37,952 nt of DNA from an uncultured Paracoccaceae bacterium (GTDB lineage Bacteria; Pseudomonadota; Alphaproteobacteria; Rhodobacterales; Rhodobacteraceae): positions 1 through 37,952 of the forward strand of contig CANMPL010000018.1 in NCBI GenBank assembly GCA_947499715.1, given 5' to 3'. Each line of letters opens with the position of its first letter. Within the stretch, counting starts at the first letter, position 1. A model generated the notes under the pieces. The model had not been told where the DNA came from. It ran no database searches and was given only the letters and a program-made list of their open reading frames with translations. The position numbers were made by a program, and so were the translations under genes. Positions 16,333 to 24,646 of the stretch are shown here, one piece after another.

Positions 16333-18221
16333 GGTTGATGCGCCTCGGTCGCGGCAAAACCTGCGCCACCTTCGACCCAGCGGGCCACAACTGCGCGCAG
16401 GGCGGCATCATCTGCCGTCTCAATCGCCTTGCGCAGCGCCTTGAGGGCCGAGGCCATTTCGATCTGGCTAAGGTGTTCAGCACTTTCCAGCAGCACCTTG
16501 GGATGCGGCGTGGTGGTCTGACCTTCGCCGATCAGCAATTCCTCGTGGATCTTTTCACCGGGGCGCAACCCGGTGATCTTGATCTCAATATCGCCCTGTG
16601 GGGTCTGCGCGTCCCGCAGAGTATAGCCAGCGGCGGTAATCATCTGGCGCGCCAGATCGTAGATCGCGATGGGTTCGCCCATATCGAGCACAAAGACATC
16701 ACCGCCCTGGGCAAAAGACCCTGCGGCCAGCACAAGGCGGGCGGCTTCCGGGATGGTCATGAAATAGCGGGTGACATCGCGGTGGGTTACGGTCACGGGG
16801 CCGCCCTTGGCAATCTGGTCATTAAACAGCGGGATCACCGACCCGCTTGAGCCCATGACATTGCCAAAGCGCACCATGGAAAAGATCGTATCCCCGCCAC
16901 CTTTCTGGCCGCGACGGCTGGCCAGATCCTGAATGACCATCTCGGCCAGACGTTTGCTGGCACCCATCATGTTCTTGGGGCGTACGGCCTTGTCGGTGGA
17001 AATCAGGGTAAAGCGTTTGACCCCCGCGGCGACGGCGGCCTGTGCCACAACTTGCGTGCCCAGCACGTTGTTGGACATGCCCACCACGGCATTCTTTTCC
17101 ACCATCGGCACGTGTTTGTAGGCAGCTGCGTGCAGCACAACCTCGACCCCGTGGTGCGTCATGACCCGCCCCACCAAGGCGGCGTCGGTAACAGAGCCTA
17201 ACACGGGAATAATCTCGACCTTCGCCTTGCGGCGCAAGCCCTGTAATTCCATGTCGATGGTATAAAGTGCCAGCTCGCTGACGTCGAAAAGCACAAGCTT
17301 GGCGGGCTGACAGGCCAGGATCTGCCGGCAAAGTTCTGACCCAATGGACCCGCCCGCGCCAGAGACCATTACAACATGGCCCTTATAGGTCTCAGACCCA
17401 CCAGGCAGTTCGGCATCCAGCGGCGCGCGGCCCAGAAAGCGGCCGGGCGCGACGGGTTCCAACTGGCCCAGCAGTTCCTCTTGCCCGGTGAGCTGCGCAA
17501 AGGACGGCAGTGCCTGAACATCAAGCCCCATATCCTCGAACCGGCGCGAAAGCTGCGCCAGCTTCGGGCGTGACAGTGATGGCATCGCCAAGAGCACGCG
17601 GTCGATCTGACGGCTGGCAATCAGCCCGTCGATGGCCACCGGAGAATAGACGTTCAAGCCGCGCACCATGGTGGCATGCAGGGTCGGGTTGTCGTCAACA
17701 AAAGCCACGGTCTGGATCGTATCATCGGTGCGCAGGGCAGCGGCCAACTGGCGGCCCGTGGCCCCGGCACCATAGATCAGCACGCGGGTCTGTTCATGGC
17801 CCGACCGATAGACCCACAACAGCACCTGCAACATCACCACACGGGCCGCGACACACATCAAAAAGTAGACCAGTACAAAGTTGATAAAGGTGGCCAGCGG
17901 CGTGCCGTAACCTGCCATATCGTCCAGAATGGCCGTGGCCAGCCCCAACAGCAGCGCATGCACGCCGGTCATCATGATGGCCCGGGATTCGTAGGCTTTC
18001 AGCTGCACCCGGTGGATTCCGGTGACCAGCACCAGCAAGGCCGCGATCACCATCAGCATCGGCAGGCCAGCCCAATGGGTCAAAAGCCCCCGCCCATCCG
18101 GCAAGCCATTGGTTTGCAAAGCAAAAGCCGTCAGCAGCGCCACCGGCACCAATGCCACATCTACCAACAGCAGAATGATGCGCTTGGCTTGGCGCGAGAG
18201 TGTACTGACAAAACGATACAT
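16329..18221 (-). CDS. membrane nucleotide-sugar 4,6-dehydratase (CapD/WbpM/PglF family)
   Basis: 630 residues from the ATG at 18221, supported by AAGGGG five bases upstream; the frame continues open to 18260. Four transmembrane helices lie in residues 14 to about 135. A first Rossmann domain follows (GAGATGRQLA at 151-160), then the catalytic SDR domain with GAGGSIGSEL at 288-297 and STDKAVRPKNMMGASK at 408-423. The usual catalytic Tyr is replaced by Met (M419xxxK423), the hallmark of PglF/WbpM-type UDP-GlcNAc 4,6-dehydratases, with D410 and K411 as in that family. It supplies a 4-keto-6-deoxy sugar, and the small SDR at 22211 could reduce the product. Expected in the inner membrane with catalysis in the cytoplasm. 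Confidence 0.88.
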   Translation of the reverse strand: MYRFVSTLSRQAKRIILLLVDVALVPVALLTAFALQTNGLPDGRGLLTHWAGLPMLMVIAALLVLVTGIHRVQLKAYESRAIMMTGVHALLLGLATAILDDMAGYGTPLATFINFVLVYFLMCVAARVVMLQVLLWVYRSGHEQTRVLIYGAGATGRQLAAALRTDDTIQTVAFVDDNPTLHATMVRGLNVYSPVAIDGLIASRQIDRVLLAMPSLSRPKLAQLSRRFEDMGLDVQALPSFAQLTGQEELLGQLEPVAPGRFLGRAPLDAELPGGSETYKGHVVMVSGAGGSIGSELCRQILACQPAKLVLFDVSELALYTIDMELQGLRRKAKVEIIPVLGSVTDAALVGRVMTHHGVEVVLHAAAYKHVPMVEKNAVVGMSNNVLGTQVVAQAAVAAGVKRFTLISTDKAVRPKNMMGASKRLAEMVIQDLASRRGQKGGGDTIFSMVRFGNVMGSSGSVIPLFNDQIAKGGPVTVTHRDVTRYFMTIPEAARLVLAAGSFAQGGDVFVLDMGEPIAIYDLARQMITAAGYTLRDAQTPQGDIEIKITGLRPGEKIHEELLIGEGQTTTPHPKVLLESAEHLSQIEMASALKALRKAIETADDAALRAVVARWVEGGAGFAATEAHQP

Positions 18222-18305
18222 TGTGTCCCCTTCGCAGCCCTGTCCGGACCGCAAGACCATTTAGCCCCGATCGCGCAAAAGCGTCCAGCCGCTTGCCCTG
18301 AACAG

Positions 18306-18322
18306 CCTCTGTTTAACACAGG
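18306..18322. promoter_or_regulatory. near-perfect inverted repeat in the dehydratase/RTX intergenic region
   Basis: CCTCTGTTTAACACAGG: 8-base arms around one central base, seven of eight pairs matching. It lies in the region shared by the divergent dehydratase (18221) and RTX (18504) genes. An operator is possible; no regulator is identified. Confidence 0.35.
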
Positions 18323-18359
18323 CTTGTGCCCTTTTGATCCCGCCGGCCGGGTGCGTGAA

Positions 18360-18398
18360 ATTTCATTCAAATCCCGACATCCCGCAGTTGAATGAAAT
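18360..18398. promoter_or_regulatory. perfect 11-bp inverted repeat between the divergent dehydratase and RTX genes
   Basis: ATTTCATTCAA (18360-18370) and TTGAATGAAAT (18388-18398) are perfect reverse complements, separated by 17 bases. The A+T-rich arms stand out from the surrounding GC-rich DNA. A dimeric regulator operator or a hairpin near the RTX promoter is possible. The sequence between 18222 and 18503 holds no gene. Confidence 0.55.
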
Positions 18399-18503
18399 CC
18401 ACGCCAAGGGTCGCCGCGCCGCCGCAATTCGGCCACGGCGCAACCGCGCCCACACAGCAAACCAATGTCAACGCCTCGGGGGAGGCGGCCTTGGGGTGTT
18501 TTG

Positions 18504-21500
18504 ATGTCCGAGTTAAACTTTGTGACCCGCGTGACGCTGCCCGCAGCCGCGGATTGGTCCCAGATCACCGATCTGGAGATTATCCGTGTGGGCACACAGG
18601 ATCGGCTTTATACCACCTCGCGCTTTGATGGCGGTCTCAGCAGCTGGAACATCAACGGTGTGGCCCCTGCCAACCTGGATGTGGAAACCTATAATGGCGG
18701 GCTGACGCCGGGCAGCACCGGCAGCCTGACGGTTGTGACCCTGGCCGGTGCGCCGCAGCTGTTGACAGGGGGGGCGTCAAACGGCGGGCTGATGCTGTCG
18801 ACGCTCAGCAGCGCAGGCGACATCGGCAATGGCAGCAACGTGGCGGGCAGCACCGGGGTGATCGGCGGGCTGTTGGGCACGGTCACCGTGACGCTGAACA
18901 ACGGCCAGCAGGTGGTTTATGGCGGGCTGGCCGGGGCCGATGGGCTGGGCCGGATCCGCTTTGATACGAACGGCAACAATCTGGGCGCTGTGGTGGCTGC
19001 CGATACCACTGCCACCTATGCCGCTGACGTCTCTGACGTGGTGCACCTGAATGTGGGCGGGCAAAACTATGTCTATTCCGCCAGTCTGACCGAACACGGC
19101 ATCACCACATGGGTTGTGGGCGGCACCGGTGGTGTAACCGCAGGCCCGTCGCTGGGCATGAACGAGGGCCTATGGATCGCGGCCCCTACCCAGTTGGAAA
19201 CCGCGCACGTCGCGGGCACCGATTATCTGGTGGTGGGGTCGGCCACGTCCAATTCGCTGTCTGTTATCCGGGTTGATCTGGATGGATCACTGCATGTGAC
19301 CGACCATATGCTCGATACCCTTGGAACCCGCTTTGGCGGGGTGACGGCGCTGGATGTGGTGCAGGTGCAAGGCCACACTTACGTGGTCTCTGGCGGGGCG
19401 GATGATGGCATCACCCTGCATCAGCTTTTGTCGGGCGGGCAGTTGGTGCATGTGGCGACAATCGCCGACACAACGGCAATGAACCTGACCAATGTCAGCG
19501 CTATCACCACGCAGGCCAAGGGCGCAGAGCTGCAGATCTTTGTGGCCTCCAGCACAGAGCGGGGCATCACCAAACTGACCTTTGATACCGGGGCGCAGGG
19601 GCAAAACCTGACCGCAGCAGGTAGTGGCGACGTGGTGATCGGCAGTGCGGGGCGCGATGTGATCACCGGACAGGCCGGTGATGATGTCCTCAATGGCGGG
19701 GCTGGCAATGACATCATTCGTGATGGTGCCGGCAACGATACCATGACCGGGGGCGCAGGCGCCGATACCTTTGTGCTGGCCTATGACGGCACTGCCGACA
19801 CGATCACCGACTTTACCGTCGGCGAAGACAAGATCGACCTCTCTGGTTGGCCCATGGTTCGGTCCAAAGGGCAGCTCACCATGACCATCACCGACAATGG
19901 CTTTCGCGTGACTTACGGCGATGAAGTGCTGACCGTGATTTCGTCCGATGGCGATTTCATCGATCACCGCTTCCTGCCCGAAGAGGACCTGATCGGCGGC
20001 AACCGCATCCCGCAGGTGATCCTGCCGGGTTTTGCAGGCCCCTTTACCCGCCCCCCCGAGCTGCCAGAGCGGCCCAATATAGACACCGGCGTCAGCGAGG
20101 CAGAGGCCTTTTCCCTGCCCAGCGTCACTATCGACGGTATCCGCTTTGCCAACCCCAAACTGCTGAGCGGGTCCAAGGCCCCGCGCCTTGGCACCGACCG
20201 CAATGACGTCATCCGGCAGGACGCAGGCCACGACAAAATCTGGGGCAAAGGTGGTGCAGACAGGCTTTCAAGTGGCATCGGCTCCGACCGGATCTGGGGC
20301 CAAAGCGGGCACGACCTGATCAATGGTATGAAGGGCGACGACCGCCTGTCAGGCGGCGCAGGACGCGATACGCTGCTGGGCGGATTGGGCGACGATTACA
20401 TCCTTGGCGGGTCCGGCATAGATCGGCTGTGGGGCAATTGGGGCGATGACTTGCTCATGGGCGGAAGCGGTACTGATTTCCTTTGGGGCGGTGCTCAGAA
20501 CGACCGGCTGGATGGCGGATCGGGTGGCGATATCCTTTATGGTCAGGACGGCCGCGACCGCCTGCTGGGCGGGGATCAGAACGACCGACTTTATGGTGGC
20601 AACGGTGGTGATGCGCTTTATGGCGGACGCGGCAATGACCAGATCTGGGGCAATGCGGCCAGCGACCTGATACGCGGCGGTGACGGTGATGACCGCATGT
20701 GGGGACAGGATCAGGCAGACAATATCGAAGGCGAAGGCGGCCATGACCGGATCTGGGGCGGCGACGGCGGCGATGCGCTTGGCGGCGGCACGGGCCGCGA
20801 TCTGATCTATGGCGGCGATGGTATGGATCAGCTTTGGGGTCAGGGCAGCGATGACAAGCTTTGGGGGAATACAGCGCGCGACATCCTGCGCGGTGGCGAT
20901 GGCGCGGACCGGCTGTTTGGCGGCTCCGGCGATGACATGCTTTATGGCGATGGCGGCGACGACCGGCTTTGGGGCGGGCGTAATCACGACAACCTCTTTG
21001 GCGGCAACGGCCATGACCTGCTGCGCGGCAAACACGGCGACGACACGCTAAATGGCAATGATGGCCGCGACGACCTCAATGGCGGCGCGGGCAACGACAC
21101 GCTGCTGGGTGGCAAAAACGCCGACACCTTGTCGGGCAAGGCAGGCGCCGACACGCTGACAGGGGGCGACGGCAATGACCTGCTGCGCGGCGGCACCGGC
21201 GATGACCGGCTGTCGGGGTCCAAGGGGCAGGATCTGTTGAAAGGCGGAGACGGCGCGGATGTGCTGCGCGGCGGCAATGGCGACGACCGGCTGTCGGGCG
21301 GGGATGGCGCCGATGATCTGCGCGGACAGGATGGCGATGATCTGCTGACCGGTGGTGCTGGCGCCGACACCTTTGTCTTTGAGGATGGCAACGACCGGAT
21401 TGCCGATTTCGAAGACGGGCTGGACCGGATTTCCATTGACCTTGATCTCTTCCCCGGCACCCTCACCGGGTCCGAGATTTTGACGATCTACGGCAGCTAT

Positions 21501-21599
21501 GCGGGCACCACGGCGACGATTGATTTCGGGGGGCACGTGCTGATCATCGAAAACGTGCTGGATTACGGCACCTTGGGTGGCCAGATCGATGTCTTTTAG
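18504..21599 (+). CDS. large RTX (hemolysin-type calcium-binding repeat) protein
   Basis: 1031 residues from the ATG at 18504 (GGGG seven bases upstream); the frame opens at 18465. Residues 1 to about 370 contain repeated beta-strand units ending in strings such as HGITTWVV and DGITLHQLL, suggesting a beta-propeller. Residues 372-455 form a first short RTX block with a FVLAYDGTADTITDF module. A proline-rich linker follows, and residues about 562-955 are a long RTX array with Trp at the ninth repeat position ten times (IWG, LWG, MWG). The acidic, hydrophobic C terminus ending in QIDVF fits a type I secretion signal; there is no Sec signal. Predicted to be exported and fold in calcium outside the cell, possibly as a matrix protein or adhesin. 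The type I transporter is not on the plasmid. Confidence 0.85.
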   Translation: MSELNFVTRVTLPAAADWSQITDLEIIRVGTQDRLYTTSRFDGGLSSWNINGVAPANLDVETYNGGLTPGSTGSLTVVTLAGAPQLLTGGASNGGLMLSTLSSAGDIGNGSNVAGSTGVIGGLLGTVTVTLNNGQQVVYGGLAGADGLGRIRFDTNGNNLGAVVAADTTATYAADVSDVVHLNVGGQNYVYSASLTEHGITTWVVGGTGGVTAGPSLGMNEGLWIAAPTQLETAHVAGTDYLVVGSATSNSLSVIRVDLDGSLHVTDHMLDTLGTRFGGVTALDVVQVQGHTYVVSGGADDGITLHQLLSGGQLVHVATIADTTAMNLTNVSAITTQAKGAELQIFVASSTERGITKLTFDTGAQGQNLTAAGSGDVVIGSAGRDVITGQAGDDVLNGGAGNDIIRDGAGNDTMTGGAGADTFVLAYDGTADTITDFTVGEDKIDLSGWPMVRSKGQLTMTITDNGFRVTYGDEVLTVISSDGDFIDHRFLPEEDLIGGNRIPQVILPGFAGPFTRPPELPERPNIDTGVSEAEAFSLPSVTIDGIRFANPKLLSGSKAPRLGTDRNDVIRQDAGHDKIWGKGGADRLSSGIGSDRIWGQSGHDLINGMKGDDRLSGGAGRDTLLGGLGDDYILGGSGIDRLWGNWGDDLLMGGSGTDFLWGGAQNDRLDGGSGGDILYGQDGRDRLLGGDQNDRLYGGNGGDALYGGRGNDQIWGNAASDLIRGGDGDDRMWGQDQADNIEGEGGHDRIWGGDGGDALGGGTGRDLIYGGDGMDQLWGQGSDDKLWGNTARDILRGGDGADRLFGGSGDDMLYGDGGDDRLWGGRNHDNLFGGNGHDLLRGKHGDDTLNGNDGRDDLNGGAGNDTLLGGKNADTLSGKAGADTLTGGDGNDLLRGGTGDDRLSGSKGQDLLKGGDGADVLRGGNGDDRLSGGDGADDLRGQDGDDLLTGGAGADTFVFEDGNDRIADFEDGLDRISIDLDLFPGTLTGSEILTIYGSYAGTTATIDFGGHVLIIENVLDYGTLGGQIDVF

Positions 21600-21602
21600 A
21601 CC

Positions 21603-22214
21603 CTAACGCCTTTGAAACGGCTTCATGGCGGTCTGCCCGATCAGCTTGAGGTCCAGACACAGGTTGCGCCTTTGCTGATAGATCAGGTCCAACCGCGCCT
21701 TGCGCGGGATACAGCGCCGCCGGTAGACCGCGTCCGTCTCTTCTGCTGTCTCACAGGCCGCCAGCAGCGCCTCTTCATGGGCGTGAAAATATAGCGATGC
21801 GAGGCCGGTAATACCGGGGCGGCTGCGCAGCACTTGCGCATATAGATCGGGGTAAGCCTCGACATAGCGGCGCACCGGCGGGCGCGGCCCCACAAGGCTG
21901 ATATCGCCGCGCAGCACATTCCACAGCTGCGGCAGCTCATCCGCACGGCTGCGGCGCAACAGGTGATGCAGCCGCGACAGCTGCGCGGATTTATTGCCCC
22001 CCGTCACCCCACCATCGGCCGTGTTCACCGGCATGGTGCGCAGTTTGATCAGGTCAAAACCCTTGGTCGGGGTCTTCATTCGCTCCGAGATATAAAACAG
22101 CGGGCGGCCTTCGCGCAGCAACATGACGCCCATGACCAGCAGCAGGAAGGGCAGCAAAATCAGACCCAAACATAGGGCAATCACCACATCCAGTATGCGT
22201 TTGCCCGGCGTCAT
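21603..22214 (-). CDS. polyprenyl-phosphate sugar-1-phosphate transferase (bacterial sugar transferase family)
   Basis: 203 residues from the ATG at 22214, which overlaps the upstream stop (ATGA); a GTG at 22226 is also in frame. It has a single hydrophobic segment (residues about 8-30) after GKRILDVV, then FDLIKLRTM, the catalytic ADELPQLWNVLRGDISLVGPRP block and RPGITGLASLYF, the order seen in PglC/WcaJ-type monotopic phosphoglycosyl transferases. It should place the first sugar-1-phosphate on undecaprenyl phosphate at the inner membrane and start chain synthesis. The sugar may be the 4,6-dehydratase-derived residue. It ends three bases from the convergent RTX stop. Confidence 0.88.
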   Translation of the reverse strand: MTPGKRILDVVIALCLGLILLPFLLLVMGVMLLREGRPLFYISERMKTPTKGFDLIKLRTMPVNTADGGVTGGNKSAQLSRLHHLLRRSRADELPQLWNVLRGDISLVGPRPPVRRYVEAYPDLYAQVLRSRPGITGLASLYFHAHEEALLAACETAEETDAVYRRRCIPRKARLDLIYQQRRNLCLDLKLIGQTAMKPFQRR

Positions 22215-22990
22215 TGCGCGGCCCACCCCGCGGCGCGCGCCTCGGCCATCAGCACTTGGGGCTCTGCAGCGGGGAGCGGCACCAACGCCATCAGGCGGCT
22301 GACGTCCAGTTCCAGCGATGCCAGAACACCGGGGCCAGCCGCGCGCCAGTCCCAGCTTTGACAGGCCGCGCGCAACACATCCCCCATCGCCAAGGTGCCG
22401 GGTTGTGCGACGTTCACCACATCGGGCAGCGGCCCTGTATGGGCCAGCAACCCCCGGATCACCGCCCCCAGCCCCACGGCAGAGATATAGGACCGCCGTG
22501 GGCTGGTCCCATCGGGCAATTGGTCCAGCGTCACGCGACCTTTGGCGGCATTCATCAGCAACATATCGCAGCCCGCCACATTGCCGATCCGCAGGCAGCA
22601 GGCGCGGCCCGCGACGGCCTGTTCCATCGCCAGTTTCGCGGCACCGTAATCGCCCAGGGGCTGGCAGGGGGCATCTTCGCCCACCTTGCCGGGTTGCGGG
22701 CCATAAACCGCCTGACTAGAGGCCACCAGTACCGGCACGCCATGGGCGTCACCCAGATCACAAGCGATACGGGCCAGCGCCACCTCTTGTGCGGCATCTG
22801 CCCCGCGGGCCAGTTGCACCACGCCGCTGATCCCGGTCAGGTCGGGGGGGGCGTCAGACAACAGATCCCAGGACAGATCACCACCGGTGCGGGCGTGCCA
22901 GATTGCAGGCTGATCCTTGGGCCAGACACGCCGCAGCGCGCGGCCCACATGGCCCGCGCTGCCCAGTATTAATGGTCGTTGTGTGGTCAT
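22211..22990 (-). CDS. NAD(P)-dependent SDR epimerase/reductase
   Basis: 259 residues, short for an extended SDR. GSAGHVGRAL at 10-19 is the nucleotide-binding loop; S91/S92 and YGAAK (Y115, K119) complete the catalytic set. Similar small SDRs reduce 4-keto sugars (RmlD/WbpV-like), which would fit downstream of the 4,6-dehydratase at 16329. Coupled by ATGA to the initiating sugar transferase at 22214, so the two probably act on the same sugar. Its start codon abuts a stable hairpin at 22991-23019 that would hide the ribosome-binding site. Substrate unknown. Confidence 0.78.
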   Translation of the reverse strand: MTTQRPLILGSAGHVGRALRRVWPKDQPAIWHARTGGDLSWDLLSDAPPDLTGISGVVQLARGADAAQEVALARIACDLGDAHGVPVLVASSQAVYGPQPGKVGEDAPCQPLGDYGAAKLAMEQAVAGRACCLRIGNVAGCDMLLMNAAKGRVTLDQLPDGTSPRRSYISAVGLGAVIRGLLAHTGPLPDVVNVAQPGTLAMGDVLRAACQSWDWRAAGPGVLASLELDVSRLMALVPLPAAEPQVLMAEARAAGWAAQ

Positions 22991-23019
22991 GCCCTGCCCC
23001 GCATCTTGCGGGGTCGGGC
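22991..23019 (-). promoter_or_regulatory. hairpin filling the gap before the SDR gene (terminator or translational control)
   Basis: CCCCGC (22997-23002) pairs with GCGGGG (23008-23013) around ATCTT, and the flanking GCCC/GGGC arms extend the stem beyond a 2x2 internal loop. The 29-base gap between the CAP-RTX stop and the SDR start is all hairpin. No U-run follows, and the only purine-rich SD candidates lie in the stem. Confidence 0.5.
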
Positions 23020-24465
23020 TTATATGATGGTCAGATCATTGGCCAGAATATTGAGGTTGTTCACCCCATCGATCCGCAACGTTTCACCATTGTCGAATTC
23101 CAGAATGGCATTGCCGTTGACGATACGACCATCGGCCAGAATATCGCTCTTGGTGGTGCCATTACCTGCGGTCCCGCGGACAATCGCAATGGTATCGATA
23201 TCGTTTTGGAAATCGCGGATCCGGTCGCTGCCCTTGTTGAACACGAACGTATCGCGCCCACTGCCGCCAAAAAGCTGATCATTCTGAAGACCACCATCAA
23301 TGCGGTCATCACCATTCCCGCCATAAAGCGTGTCATTGCCCTTGTTGCCCCAGAGCCTGTCATTACCCTTGTTGCCCCAGAGCTTGTCAGTGCCGTTGTG
23401 GCCTACCACGCGGTCACTGCCGTCGCCGCCACTGGCGCGATCATTACCATTCCCGCCGTTGAGTGAATCCCAACCGCTGTTGCCAAAAATCAGATCGTTA
23501 CCAGCCATGCCAAGCACGACATCCTTGCCATTGCCACCAGTGATTTCATTGTTGCCGCGGTTGCCTTCCAGCCGGTTGTTGGCCGCTGACCCGTCCAGAT
23601 CGATGTCGGCCTCGCCCAACAGCTTGGCATTCTTGATCAGCCCGCCCTTGAGGTTGGTATCGGTCGAGGTTTCCAGCTGCCAGCGGTTATTGCTGCCGCG
23701 CACCACATCCAGTTTTGCATTGCCGTCAGAGGTGTCGATATCCAGCGTGGCCCATGTCGCCGTGCCATTGACGACCTTTACGGCCATCTTGTCAGCCTTG
23801 CCCACGGCCACGGCATACCCGCCGCTGCCTGTCGTGGTGTCATTTTCGCCATCTGCGATGATCTTGACGCTCTGACGCCCCTCGCCAATGGAATAGAACC
23901 AATCGCCATCATTGTCGTTATAGGCCACGCCGGTGATGTAGACGTCACCGCCGGATTTGGCGAATTTCTCGGTCAGCATCGAGGCGTTATAGGTATTCCC
24001 CTGATAAGTGAACTTCCCCGCCACCTGCGCCAGACCAACCTCTCGGATGTCTTCGGCAAAGGTATTGGCGCGGTGTCCTGCGCTGCGATACAGCCCTTCG
24101 TGATGCTGCTCAATCGCGCGGCTAAGGCTGACAGTTCCCGTCGATCCGGTCCAAGCGAGGTTTTCGCGCCACGTCCAGGAGCCGCTGAACTGATAGCCCG
24201 CAGATGTCATCCGCTCGCCGGGGTTGGACCCGCCGCTGCCCGTGTGACTGAAGGTGTCAGCGCTCAACATCCACTTGCTGTGGTCGACCGCAGCACTTTC
24301 AAGCTGTGCATTGGGCGCCAGAACCTGCTTGGCAGTGCCGTCAATGGTTCCGTTCTGCAAACCTGAATTGAGGCTCACACCATAGCGGTTGGCTTCTGCC
24401 TGTGGATCAAGCCGCGCGCGGTTGATCAATTCGAGCAGATATTGTTCGGCAGCCGAAAGGCCCAT
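23020..24465 (-). CDS. secreted CAP-domain (SCP/PR-1-like) RTX protein
   Basis: 481 residues; the start is supported by AAGGAG seven bases upstream. Residues about 5-175 form a CAP/SCP domain of the bacterial YkwD type: LLELINRARLDPQAEA, HSKWMLSADTFSHTG, GERMTSAGY, WRENLAW and HHEGLYRSAGHRANTFAEDIREVGL. A beta-rich middle follows (about 175-290), then RTX nonapeptides (about 300-415) and a C-terminal module with GRDTFVFNKGSDRIRDF typical of type I secretion substrates. No Sec signal. The function of bacterial CAP domains is mostly unsettled (lipid, peptidoglycan or protease-related roles have been proposed). It shares the ninth-position Trp repeats with the other two RTX proteins. Confidence 0.85.
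   Translation of the reverse strand: MGLSAAEQYLLELINRARLDPQAEANRYGVSLNSGLQNGTIDGTAKQVLAPNAQLESAAVDHSKWMLSADTFSHTGSGGSNPGERMTSAGYQFSGSWTWRENLAWTGSTGTVSLSRAIEQHHEGLYRSAGHRANTFAEDIREVGLAQVAGKFTYQGNTYNASMLTEKFAKSGGDVYITGVAYNDNDGDWFYSIGEGRQSVKIIADGENDTTTGSGGYAVAVGKADKMAVKVVNGTATWATLDIDTSDGNAKLDVVRGSNNRWQLETSTDTNLKGGLIKNAKLLGEADIDLDGSAANNRLEGNRGNNEITGGNGKDVVLGMAGNDLIFGNSGWDSLNGGNGNDRASGGDGSDRVVGHNGTDKLWGNKGNDRLWGNKGNDTLYGGNGDDRIDGGLQNDQLFGGSGRDTFVFNKGSDRIRDFQNDIDTIAIVRGTAGNGTTKSDILADGRIVNGNAILEFDNGETLRIDGVNNLNILANDLTII
23331..23384 (-). repeat. recent 27-bp tandem duplication inside the CAP-RTX repeat array
   Basis: Units 23331-23357 and 23358-23384 differ at only two bases and encode two copies of an LWGNKGND-type RTX pair. 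The high nucleotide identity suggests a recent expansion of the array; neighbouring repeats are much more diverged. Confidence 0.8.
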
Positions 24466-24541
24466 GACACACTCCTTACCTGTCCATCCTCACCCCCCCG
24501 GGTTAGGACGACGTCGTTCAAGGTGCATCTGACAGGTCAAG

Positions 24542-24572
24542 TTGGGCATGGTCGCGGCAAGCCCTTGCCCAA
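24542..24572. promoter_or_regulatory. inverted repeat upstream of the CAP-RTX gene
   Basis: TTGGGCA (24542-24548) and TGCCCAA (24566-24572) are perfect reverse complements with a 17-base spacer, in the 179-base gene-free stretch before the CAP-RTX start. A 10-bp palindrome ACGACGTCGT lies at 24508-24517. Possible operator; low certainty. Confidence 0.3.
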
Positions 24573-24622
24573 ATTCAGGCCATATTCGCAAATTTTAGCC
24601 GATGCGTGCAGCGGTCAGCAAC

Positions 24623-24646
24623 AATCCCCGGTCCCGACCGGGGATT
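24623..24646 (-). terminator. hairpin at the end of the polysaccharide-export lipoprotein gene
   Basis: A perfect 10-bp stem, AATCCCCGGT (24623-24632) with ACCGGGGATT (24637-24646), with a 4-base loop, overlapping the TAA stop of the minus-strand gene. The following U-run is poor, so termination efficiency is uncertain. Confidence 0.5.

Noticed and set aside
20349-21035. Long minus-strand open frames opposite the RTX arrays (also 396-923, 19287-20231 and 20984-21536)
   Set aside because: They mirror the GGxGxDxUx repeats, are low-complexity, and have no family features.
20190-21360. Regular short repeats resembling a CRISPR array
   Set aside because: They are in-frame 27-base codon repeats of an RTX protein without constant repeat and variable spacer structure, and no cas genes are present.
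22214-22972. 252-residue plus-strand frame opposite the small SDR gene
   Set aside because: Same shadow effect; the minus-strand SDR has nucleotide-binding and YxxxK motifs and is coupled to the sugar transferase.
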